From Oscillospiraceae bacterium (GTDB lineage Bacteria; Bacillota; Clostridia; Oscillospirales; Ruminococcaceae): a stretch of 64,000 nt of DNA. The notes under the pieces were generated by a model. It had not been told where the DNA came from. It ran no database searches and was given only the letters and a program-made list of their open reading frames with translations. The position numbers and the translations under genes were made by a program. Below are positions 1 to 6,084 of the stretch, in pieces; positions within the stretch are counted from its first letter, which is position 1, and each line of letters starts with the position of its first letter. The stretch spans positions 214,913 to 278,912 of the forward strand of contig JAAWDH010000041.1 in NCBI GenBank assembly GCA_022793675.1, given 5' to 3'.

Positions 1-2
1 AT

Positions 3-311
3 ATTATCAGCCTAATCCGCCGCTATACTATTGGCTCTGCTTTGATCTCCCACGAAGCTAAAATACGGCAGGCAATGGATAAGCTTAAAAAGGCACACAA
101 TTTCTCAAAGTCGGAACTCAACTGGATTATCAGAGTGGAAAAGTACCTGATGGAAGAATCTGTTCTGAATGTGACTGTATTTGATGAGGACATCCGCTTT
201 AAAAGCGCAGGCGGCTTTGCGAAAATCAACAAAGTGTTTGGCAATAAACTGGAAAGCATTATTTTGGAACTCAACGAGTATTTGTACGATGACGGAGGAA
301 AAATCGCATGA
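3..311 (+). CDS. hsdR: Type I restriction endonuclease R subunit, C-terminal fragment cut by window edge
   Basis: The frame is open from base 3, so the gene begins outside the window and only about 102 C-terminal residues are visible. They read LIRRYTIGSALISHE, then GGFAKINKVFG and ELNEYLYDDG, which fits the helical C-terminal region of HsdR subunits that docks on the methylase core. The motor and nuclease domains are not visible. A TTG at 42 is not a real start because the homology runs through it. The stop overlaps the next ATG (ATGA at 308-311), and a small gene, hsdM and hsdS follow, the usual order of a type I locus. Base composition is AT-richer than the rest of the window, consistent with a transferred cassette. 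Confidence 0.75.
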   Translation: MISLIRRYTIGSALISHEAKIRQAMDKLKKAHNFSKSELNWIIRVEKYLMEESVLNVTVFDEDIRFKSAGGFAKINKVFGNKLESIILELNEYLYDDGGKIA

Positions 312-535
312 ATCCAAATGAACTTTTTGGTAGCATTGTTTCTGCAATGGTAAATCAAGCTCTTATGAATCAGCAAAGGTATGTGAATCCTCTCCCCAGC
401 GATCAACAGGAGGCACAGCAGAAAATGTTGGATGCAATTCATGATTTTCAGGAAAATCAGAAAAAAATCAAGCCAAAATATCAAGCGCAGGTTTTTGATT
501 CTGTAGTTTTGAAAATTGCCTCTGAAAATGGTTGA
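308..535 (+). CDS. Small unknown protein between hsdR and hsdM
   Basis: A 75-residue soluble protein, rich in Gln, Asn and Lys, with no membrane segment and no motif I recognise. It starts at an ATG overlapping the hsdR stop by 4 bases, so it is probably translationally coupled, and it ends 17 bases before hsdM. Small unnamed genes do occur inside type I restriction operons, sometimes as accessory or anti-restriction factors, but nothing in this sequence shows such a role. Real-gene status rests on its position in a tightly packed operon. Confidence 0.5.
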   Translation: MNPNELFGSIVSAMVNQALMNQQRYVNPLPSDQQEAQQKMLDAIHDFQENQKKIKPKYQAQVFDSVVLKIASENG

Positions 536-552
536 TTGAATGAAGGGACACG

Positions 553-1683
553 ATGACCACCCAAGAAATTGTCTCCAAACTCTGGAACCTTTGCAACGTT
601 CTCCGCGATGACGGCATCACCTATCACCAGTATGTAACAGGGCTGACCTATATTCTCTTTCTAAAAATGGCGAAGGAGACAGGCGCAGAGAGCCAGATCC
701 CAGAAGCTTATCGTTGGGACAGCCTGACTGCCAAAAGCGGCATTAAGCTGAAAAAATTCTATAAAGAATTGCTGAACCACCTGGGCGAGAACTGCACAGG
801 CCGTGTACGGGAGATTTATCAAGGCGCTGCCACCAACATCGACGAACCGAAGAACCTCGAAAAAATCATCACCACTATTGATGGATTGGACTGGTTTTCT
901 GCTCGTGAAGAAGGGCTTGGCAATCTGTATGAAGGGCTTTTGGAGAAAAACGCCAACGAGAAAAAATCGGGTGCGGGACAGTATTTCACACCTCGCGTAC
1001 TGATTGATGTTATAACTCGATTGACAAAGCCTCAGCCTGGCGAGCGCTGCAACGATCCTGCCTGCGGCACGTTCGGTTTTATGATCGCGGCCCATCAGTA
1101 TGTTTCTGAACAGACAGACGAATTTTATGACCTTGATGCGGATACTGCTGTTTTTGAACGGACGGAAGCTTTTACAGGTACGGAGCTGGTGCACGATACC
1201 CACCGTTTGGCTCTGATGAATGCCATGCTGCACAACATGGAGGGAACCAACACTTTGGGAGATACCCTGTCCAACTTGGGCAAAAGTATGCGGGGCTATA
1301 ATGTGCTGTTTTTCACCCGCGGCAGAATAGATAAGGGAAACACTCAAGAGGTCTGGTTCTATGATCTGCGCACCAATATGCCCTCTTTTGGCAAGACAAG
1401 CCTGTTGAAGGCAGAGCATTTTGCGGGCTTTGAGGCGGCATTTGAAGCCAATGACTGTCACGCTGTACAGGATGAACGGTGGAGTATGTTCACCCGTGAG
1501 CAAATTGCGGAAAAGGGCAACAGCCTTGACCTGGGATTGATCCGGGATGACTCTGTGGTTGACTATGACGATTTGCCCGACCCGATTGCAAGCGGCGAGG
1601 AAGCCATCGCGCAGCTGGAAGAAGCGGTGGACCTCCTGCACAGCGTGGTGAATGAGCTGAAGATGCTGTCGGAGGTGGAATGA
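553..1683 (+). CDS. hsdM: Type I DNA methyltransferase M subunit with internal deletion, probably inactive
   Basis: HsdM methylates adenine at N6 as part of the HsdM2S complex. The N-terminal helical domain (about 1-130), the GAGQYFTP segment (about 139-146) and the SAM-binding motif DPACGTFGF (168-176) are present. The family then continues with a YDVILTNPPF-type catalytic motif, a long Rossmann segment and a GVKTNVLFF strand. Here MRGYNV is joined directly to LFFTRG at residues 249-254, so about 95 residues including NPPF are missing in frame. The joint lies on AATGTG (1300-1305), codons Asn-Val expected on both sides of the lost piece. The C-terminal part (WFYDLRTNMPSFGK onward) is normal. 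At 376 residues it is well short of the usual 470-520. Methylation activity should be lost. The stop overlaps the hsdS start. Confidence 0.85.
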   Translation: MTTQEIVSKLWNLCNVLRDDGITYHQYVTGLTYILFLKMAKETGAESQIPEAYRWDSLTAKSGIKLKKFYKELLNHLGENCTGRVREIYQGAATNIDEPKNLEKIITTIDGLDWFSAREEGLGNLYEGLLEKNANEKKSGAGQYFTPRVLIDVITRLTKPQPGERCNDPACGTFGFMIAAHQYVSEQTDEFYDLDADTAVFERTEAFTGTELVHDTHRLALMNAMLHNMEGTNTLGDTLSNLGKSMRGYNVLFFTRGRIDKGNTQEVWFYDLRTNMPSFGKTSLLKAEHFAGFEAAFEANDCHAVQDERWSMFTREQIAEKGNSLDLGLIRDDSVVDYDDLPDPIASGEEAIAQLEEAVDLLHSVVNELKMLSEVE

Positions 1684-2668
1684 TGGCGAAGAAAAAAGGA
1701 GTTCCCGCTAGCCCGTTTGTACCGGAGGAGGAGCAGCCGTATCCGATTCCTGAGAATTGGTGCTGGACTGATATTGAATCTATCAATCAGTATTCTGGTT
1801 TATCCGTTGATCCTATGAAACAACTTAATGCTATCTTCGAGTTATACAGTGTACCGAGTAGTGCTGACGATTATCCAGAAATCATAGCAGGTTCGGAAAT
1901 TGGTTCCTCAAAGCAATCAGTTATCAAAAATGATGTCCTGTTATGCAAAATCAACCCTAGAATCAATCGCGTATGGAAAGTCTCACAACACACAGATAAT
2001 GCTTTATTGGCATCTTCAGAATGGATTATTATTCGTAATTCAATAATAAACTCCGATTATCTCATGTTTTGCTTTAGGTCCCAGTATTTTAGAGAATTCA
2101 TGTTGTCCAAGGTTTCGGGCGTTGGTGGCTCCCTTATGCGTGCGCAACCCAAGTTTGTAAAAAAATATCCTGTGCCTATTGCACCAATAGCAGAACAGTA
2201 TCGCATTGTCTCCCGCATAGAAAGCCTGTTTGCCAGGCTGGACGAAGCGAAGGAAAAGGTTCAAGCTGTTGTGGATGGCTTTTGAACTGCAGAAATCTGC
2301 CATCCTCCATAAGGCGTTTACGGGAGAGTTGACGGAGCGGTGGAGAAAAGAGCATGGGGTGGGATTGGATAGCTGGGAATATCGCAAAGTTGGTGATTTT
2401 GCAGAAGTCAGAGGCGGAAAAAGATTGCCTAAAGGTCACAGCTTGATAACGGAAAAGACGGCCCACCCCTACTTACGGATTGTCGATTTTGGAGAAAACT
2501 CTATTGACACTTCAGATTTACGCTATATTACAGATGATACATTTGATCAAATTAGTAGATATATTATCAGAAAAGAAGATGTTTATCTTTCAATTGTTGG
2601 AAGTATCGGAAAGGCTGGTGTTATACCAGATGAATTAGATGGCGCTAATTTGACTGAAAATGCAGCAT
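1680..2668 (+). pseudogene. hsdS: Type I specificity subunit, frameshifted and truncated by an IS
   Basis: HsdS recognises the target sequence through two target-recognition domains (TRD). The first frame (ATG 1680, stop 2283-2285) covers TRD1 and the conserved helix ending KVQAVVDGF. The homology continues in another frame from about 2284 with LQKSAILHKAF (central repeat) and TRD2 (SWEYRKVGDFAEVRGGK, GANLTENAA). One extra T in the run 2280-2283 explains the shift: GGC TTT GAA would restore DGFEL. The gene stops being HsdS-like at LTENAA, where IS-like sequence starts (2669). With the damaged hsdM, the locus looks decayed. The first frame could still give a one-TRD half-subunit, which in some systems can dimerise, but there is no partner here. 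Confidence 0.8.
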
Positions 2669-2970
2669 TGTGAGATTGTCAATGATCTTGGACAGTGAAA
2701 GCAGAAAGTTTTCAAGAAGAGAAAGCCAGGAAAGAGAACGCATAGGTCTGGAGTTAGAATGGTAAAGGTAAGAGGAAAGCTGTTTTCTTAAAGTCATCGA
2801 GAGAATAGAAAGAATGGGTTTCATAAAACGCCGCTGGTCTTCACGGTGACTGCGTTCAACTTTGCCGTTGTGTCTGGGAGTATAAGGACGAATAGGTTTA
2901 TGACGGATATTCAGCTGAGCTGCCGTTTGTTCAAAAAGAGTTGGTTTATCTCTGGTTTGGGATAAGGATC
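2669..2970 (-). mobile_element. IS481-like transposase 3' remnant with one terminal end
   Basis: Read on the minus strand from about 2970 down, the sequence gives the C-terminal part of a DDE integrase-core transposase: LFEQTAAQLNIRHK, IRPYTPRHNGKVERSH, REDQRRF, then after frame changes FYETHSFYSLDDF and YHSNSRPMRSLSWLS. The catalytic Glu of HNGKVERSH is visible. Two single-base indels in homopolymers (near the TTTT and AAAA runs at about 2777-2830) break the frame. The outer end begins TGTGAGATTGTC at 2669 on the plus strand; TGT ends are typical of IS481-like elements. Only about 300 bases remain, the other end is gone, and the inner side runs into unrelated repeat sequence near 2970-2990. 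Confidence 0.7.
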
Positions 2971-2990
2971 AAATAGGAGCAGCTGGAACA

Positions 2991-3150
2991 GCCTGCCCGT
3001 AACCGCGAGCGAACCGGCTATGTCTATCCGCAGCAGAAATCCGGCTTGCTGGATTTCCAACGCGAAATTGTCTGCGGAGACTGTGCCCGCCGCGAATTGT
3101 CCTGCGGGCACAGCCTGCCACGAATTGTCTGCGGGCACAGCCCGCCTACT
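2991..3150 (-). repeat. Dispersed repeat module B followed by three imperfect 28-30 bp tandem copies
   Basis: Bases 2991-3065 are nearly identical, in reverse complement, to 22227-22300, including a GAAATCC...GGATTTC hairpin. Next come three tandem units at 3061-3090, 3091-3118 and 3119-3146, built around CGAATTGTCTGCGGGCACAG. The tract ends with CGACCCAGTAGG-like sequence (minus strand), the inner-hairpin half of the larger palindromic element family found elsewhere in the window, and it provides the thiT stop codon. No coding potential is convincing here. Confidence 0.65.
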
Positions 3151-3799
3151 GGGTCGAACGCGTTGACAGCTGTTTACCGAGAAAGCGTCCGGCCAACACG
3201 CCGCCGACGGCTGTGAGGATGATCTCCGGTATCATATAAAGGCCATTGTAGATGAAGGAATAGATGATGCTAAGCGTTATGCCGCTGCAGCGCTCCATAA
3301 TCCACATCCCCCAGCTGCTCTGCTCGAAAAACCACTCGGCGTAAGAACCGAACAGCACGAATCCCGACACAAAATGGCAGACAAACCGGCAGCTCAACCC
3401 GATTACCGCGCCAACCCCTAGTGCCGAAGACGGCGACTTGGTAAATTTTGCCGCAATCCCGCCTAGGCCGATGCTGGCGAAAGCCAGTATGTAGTCCAGG
3501 AGCAGGATCCCCGCGAACACCGCCGGACCGTTTTCCCGCACCATTGCCGCCAGCCCCGAAGCACCGCCGCCTGAAATCAGCAGCCCGATAAGCCCATGGG
3601 CCAGCCCCGCAAAACATCCCCAGCAGACGCCGTATTTGTAGGCAATAATTACCAGCGGCAGCATCGAAAACAGCGTGATAGATCCGCCGTAAGCCCAAGG
3701 CGCTTCAAATTTCAAAAAGGTGCCCAGCAAAATGCCAATCGCCACCAGCAGCCCGCTTTCCACCATCCGCAGGACATTTTTATTCTGTGTACCCACCAT
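3146..3799 (-). CDS. thiT: ECF transporter S component for thiamine (ThiT)
   Basis: ThiT is the membrane substrate-binding unit of an energy-coupling-factor importer for thiamine; it works with a shared EcfAA'T module not encoded here. The 217-residue protein has about six hydrophobic helices and matches the YuaJ/ThiT pattern: VESGLLVAIGILL near the N-terminus, then APWAYGGSITLFSMLPL, AYKYG and GLAHGLIGLLISG. The start at 3799 is preceded by AAAGGAG. A TPP riboswitch, a terminator and a consensus promoter lie directly upstream on the same strand, which fixes the substrate. The last residues (STRSTQ and the TAG) read through sequence resembling the dispersed repeat (CGACCCAGTAG). Confidence 0.93.
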   Translation of the reverse strand: MVGTQNKNVLRMVESGLLVAIGILLGTFLKFEAPWAYGGSITLFSMLPLVIIAYKYGVCWGCFAGLAHGLIGLLISGGGASGLAAMVRENGPAVFAGILLLDYILAFASIGLGGIAAKFTKSPSSALGVGAVIGLSCRFVCHFVSGFVLFGSYAEWFFEQSSWGMWIMERCSGITLSIIYSFIYNGLYMIPEIILTAVGGVLAGRFLGKQLSTRSTQ

Positions 3800-3834
3800 A
3801 AAGAATCTCCTTTTGCAAACGCCAGGCGAGCGCT

Positions 3835-3862
3835 AAAAAACCGCACGGGATTCCCGCGCGGC
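3835..3862 (-). terminator. Terminator of the thiT TPP riboswitch
   Basis: On the minus strand the RNA reads CCGCGCGGGAATCCCGTGCGG followed by a run of six U, a GC-rich intrinsic terminator between the TPP aptamer and the thiT ribosome-binding site. This indicates transcriptional control: when TPP binds, the hairpin forms and thiT is not transcribed. Confidence 0.85.
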
Positions 3863-3907
3863 TTCCATCAAACAGAACTCCCTGCGGGTACCCCCGCAGC
3901 AGACACT

Positions 3908-3990
3908 GTTAGATCTTCCTACGCCGGCATTACCCGAACAGGTTCAAAGGGTCGGAACAAGTCCTCTCAGCCCAAGGCTCCCCTGATCTG
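3908..3990 (-). promoter_or_regulatory. TPP riboswitch (THI element)
   Basis: The minus strand carries the conserved THI-box blocks in order: CAGGGGAGCCTTGG, GCTGAGAGGA, ACCCTTTGAACCTG, TCGGGTAATGCCGGCG and TAGGAAG. These are the pyrimidine- and pyrophosphate-binding arms of the thiamine pyrophosphate aptamer. The terminator at 3835-3862 and thiT follow. Confidence 0.96.
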
Positions 3991-4025
3991 TGTATATTCT
4001 TTTGTACCAGTCATGACTTTCTTTT

Positions 4026-4054
4026 ATTATATCCCACTTTTCCCTGTTTGTCAA
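4026..4054 (-). promoter_or_regulatory. Promoter of thiT
   Basis: Perfect sigma-A hexamers on the minus strand: TTGACA (4054-4049) and TATAAT (4031-4026) with a 17-base spacer, about 35 bases upstream of the TPP aptamer. Confidence 0.9.
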
Positions 4055-4184
4055 CAATTATTTTACTTCCTTTTCGGAAAGATTAACAGAATGAATAAAT
4101 GCAATCTTCTTGTCCTACAGTAAATGTATATTTATAAGCTATTTCTCAATGGGTACACAATTCCGAAAAGGGAGTTATTTTAAG

Positions 4185-4311
4185 CCGACCCAGTAGGGCT
4201 TTATGGCTGCTTACCCAGTGACCCAGGCGATGAAAAGTCTTTGCCGCTTTGCTAAGCTAGGCTTTCCTTCAAAAAGCGACGTATTCCCGTTCCCCCGTAC
4301 TTCCGTACCCC
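4185..4311 (-). repeat. Palindromic element family A, copy 1 (half element)
   Basis: In reverse orientation it contains the outer tandem edge (GGGGTACGGAAGTACG), CGCTTTTTGAAGGAAAGC, CTAGCTTAGCAAAGC, ACTTTTCATCGCCTGGG and ends at CCCTACTGGGTCGG, the first half of the inner hairpin. It is truncated there, as is the copy at 62037. It forms the end of hydF and lies between hydF and the thiT promoter. Confidence 0.75.
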
Positions 4312-5480
4312 AAAGGCGCGATGCTGCGCGCTAAGATGCCATGGAGATGGGCGATTAGGATGCCGTAGTTGGTAATGGGGATTCCCTGGTCGGCGGCGCA
4401 GGCGAGGCGGTATTTCATCTCCCGTTCGCTGAGCATACAGCCGCCGCAGTGGATAATAAGCTTATAGGGCGAAAGGTCGTCGGGGAATTCTGTGCCGGAA
4501 CAGAAGCAAAACTCCGGCGATTTCTTGGTATGGGCGGCAATCCAACGGGGGATTTTCACAGAACCGATGTCGTCGCACTGGCGATGGTGGGTGCAGCCCT
4601 CGGCAATCAGCACCTTATCGCCGTCCTGGAGGCTGTCCACAGCCGCCGCGCCTTTTATCGCAGTGTCAAGGTTGCCCTTATAACGGGCAAACAGGATGGA
4701 AAACGAAGTCAGCGGCAGGTCGGCGGGGATATCGGCAGCCACCTGCTTGAAGACCTGGCTGTCGGTAATCACCAGCCGCGGGCGCTGGCCCAAGGCGGCG
4801 AGCGCCTTTACCAGCTCCGTTTCGCGGGCAACCACCGCGAAAGCGCCGGCGTCAAGGATATCGCGCAGCGTCTGCTGCTGCGGGAGGATCAGCCGCCCTT
4901 TGGGCGCGGCCTTATCAATCGGAACCACCATCACTGCCAGGTCGCCTGGCGCAAGCAGGTCGGCGACAATCCGCCCCGACGGCTCCGGCCGGACAGCCAG
5001 ATGGGCAATGCGTTCCTTCAGCTCGCGGACGCCTTCGCCGGTAACGGCGCTGGCCAAAAGCGCGCCGTCAGGGATTTTAGGCGACGCAAGGTCGGATTTG
5101 TTGAAAACGACCACATACGCCAGCCCTTTTTGCCGGAAGGCTTCGATCAGCTGCTTGTCCTCCGGCATCAGCCCCAGCGCCGCATCCGCCACTAGGACGG
5201 CAACATCCGTTTTATGAAGCGCCTGCCGGCTTTTCTGTACCCGCAGCGCCCCCAGCTCCCCTTCATCGTCGATACCGGGGGTGTCAATTATGACTACCGG
5301 CCCCATCGGCAGCAGCTCCATCGTCTTATAGACTGGGTCGGTGGTGGTGCCGCGGACATCGGAGACGATTGCCAGCTGCTGGCCCGTGACAGCGTTGACA
5401 AGGCTGGATTTGCCGGCATTGCGGCGGCCAAAGAAACCGATGTGTATACGTTCAGCGGCAGGAACAGCATTCATACCCAT
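4269..5480 (-). CDS. hydF: [FeFe]-hydrogenase H-cluster maturation GTPase HydF
   Basis: HydF is the scaffold that assembles the 2Fe subcluster made by HydE and HydG and delivers it to the hydrogenase; a 403-residue protein is normal. Visible parts are the G1 loop GRRNAGKS (18-25), a GTTTDPV switch, DTPGIDDEG, NKSDL, and in the C-terminal domain the Fe-S ligands in GCTHHRQC and HCGGCMLSEREM. The start at 5480 is preceded by GGAGGGC; a second ATG two codons on is possible. The last 13 or so residues (GYGSTGEREYVAF) and the stop are read from repeat element copy 1 (GGGTACGG... TTTTTGA), so the native C-terminus appears replaced. HydE and HydG are not in the window. Confidence 0.95.
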   Translation of the reverse strand: MGMNAVPAAERIHIGFFGRRNAGKSSLVNAVTGQQLAIVSDVRGTTTDPVYKTMELLPMGPVVIIDTPGIDDEGELGALRVQKSRQALHKTDVAVLVADAALGLMPEDKQLIEAFRQKGLAYVVVFNKSDLASPKIPDGALLASAVTGEGVRELKERIAHLAVRPEPSGRIVADLLAPGDLAVMVVPIDKAAPKGRLILPQQQTLRDILDAGAFAVVARETELVKALAALGQRPRLVITDSQVFKQVAADIPADLPLTSFSILFARYKGNLDTAIKGAAAVDSLQDGDKVLIAEGCTHHRQCDDIGSVKIPRWIAAHTKKSPEFCFCSGTEFPDDLSPYKLIIHCGGCMLSEREMKYRLACAADQGIPITNYGILIAHLHGILARSIAPLGYGSTGEREYVAF

Positions 5481-5520
5481 AAAAAGCCCTCCAAATTTTC
5501 GCGGTTTTCAATTTATAATT

Positions 5521-5549
5521 ATTATAGCATACTTTTAGGCGAATGAAAA
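5521..5549 (-). promoter_or_regulatory. Probable promoter of hydF
   Basis: Minus strand TATAAT (5526-5521) preceded 17 bases upstream by a weak TTTTCA (-35). It sits about 40 bases upstream of the hydF start. The -10 is perfect and the -35 is poor. Confidence 0.55.
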
Positions 5550-5625
5550 GCGGGGCTGGCAAATTAAATTCTTTTTGCACCAGGGCAACAGCATTTAAAA
5601 AATGGCAGAATTCCTTTGTAGAATT

Positions 5626-5730
5626 TATCGACGCAGGAGGCGGTCTTTTGGGGGTAAATAGGCGTCTTGGCGATTAAAAGTTTTGCGGAGCTTTTTTCAA
5701 AAGCGACCCGTATTCTTCGTACTCTTTTAG
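5626..5730 (-). repeat. Palindromic element family A, degraded copy
   Basis: Contains TATCGACGCAGGAGGCGG (inner-hairpin half), GGCGATTAAAAGTTTTG (arm), CTTTTTTCAAAAGCGACCCGTA and a degraded tandem edge, all in the same reverse order as copy 1. It occupies most of the gap between hydF and the thrS promoter. No gene is seen in 5481-6084. Confidence 0.65.
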
Positions 5731-5769
5731 ATTTCTAAATGCTGTTGCGCTGTTTTTGCGCAAAAAGGC

Positions 5770-5798
5770 TTGACAATTCCCCTGTTGGGTGCTATACT
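5770..5798 (+). promoter_or_regulatory. Promoter of thrS leader
   Basis: TTGACA (5770-5775), 17-base spacer, TATACT (5793-5798), directly upstream of the T-box leader. Confidence 0.88.
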
Positions 5799-5811
5799 AA
5801 TAAAAATCTTT

Positions 5812-6053
5812 TAAACCTGCGACAGGGAAGCGGATATCCGCCGCGCTTTTGCCCAGAGAGCTGCCCCACCGGCTGAAAGGGCGGCCAAAAGCAAGGGTTT
5901 CCGATACCGCCCTGGAGAGTGCGGCGAACCGCAACGGACGAAGGCAACGTTACCTGCCTCAACGAGGCCCGCCAAAAAACGGGCGAATCTGGGTGGAACC
6001 ATGGAGCTTATGCCGCTTCATCCCTGTTTTATGCGGGGATGAAGCGTTTTCAT
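5812..6053 (+). promoter_or_regulatory. T-box leader of thrS with terminator
   Basis: The leader has the T-box landmarks: AGAGAGCTGCC ... CCGGCTGAAAG (Stem I apex) and the T-box sequence GGGTGGAACC near 5990-6000. The bulge TGGA would pair with a tRNA ending UCCA, which agrees with the U discriminator of bacterial tRNA-Thr. A plausible specifier codon is ACC at 5938-5940 (CGAACCGC). A terminator hairpin GCTTCATCCC ... GGGGATGAAGC followed by GTTTTCATTTT (6015-6053) competes with the antiterminator. Uncharged tRNA-Thr should permit read-through into thrS. The specifier assignment is the least certain part. Confidence 0.88.
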
Positions 6054-6084
6054 TTTGCTTACAAAAGAAAGGAAGGAAATTATT

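Noticed and set aside
661..1641. Minus-strand open frame of 326 codons opposite hsdM
   Set aside because: Shadow; the plus strand carries the clear DPACGTFGF methylase.
2280..2283. Phase-variable homopolymer in hsdS
   Set aside because: A run of four T is too short for typical slippage switching; a fixed frameshift in a decaying gene is simpler.
2911..3138. 75-codon minus-strand frame near the IS remnant
   Set aside because: Its end is the transposase in the wrong frame and its start is repeat module B and the tandem units; not a gene.
6055..6084. Upstream in-frame start for thrS at 6055
   Set aside because: Lies just after the T-box terminator without an RBS; the ATG at 6085 has AAAGGAAGG and starts the TGS domain.
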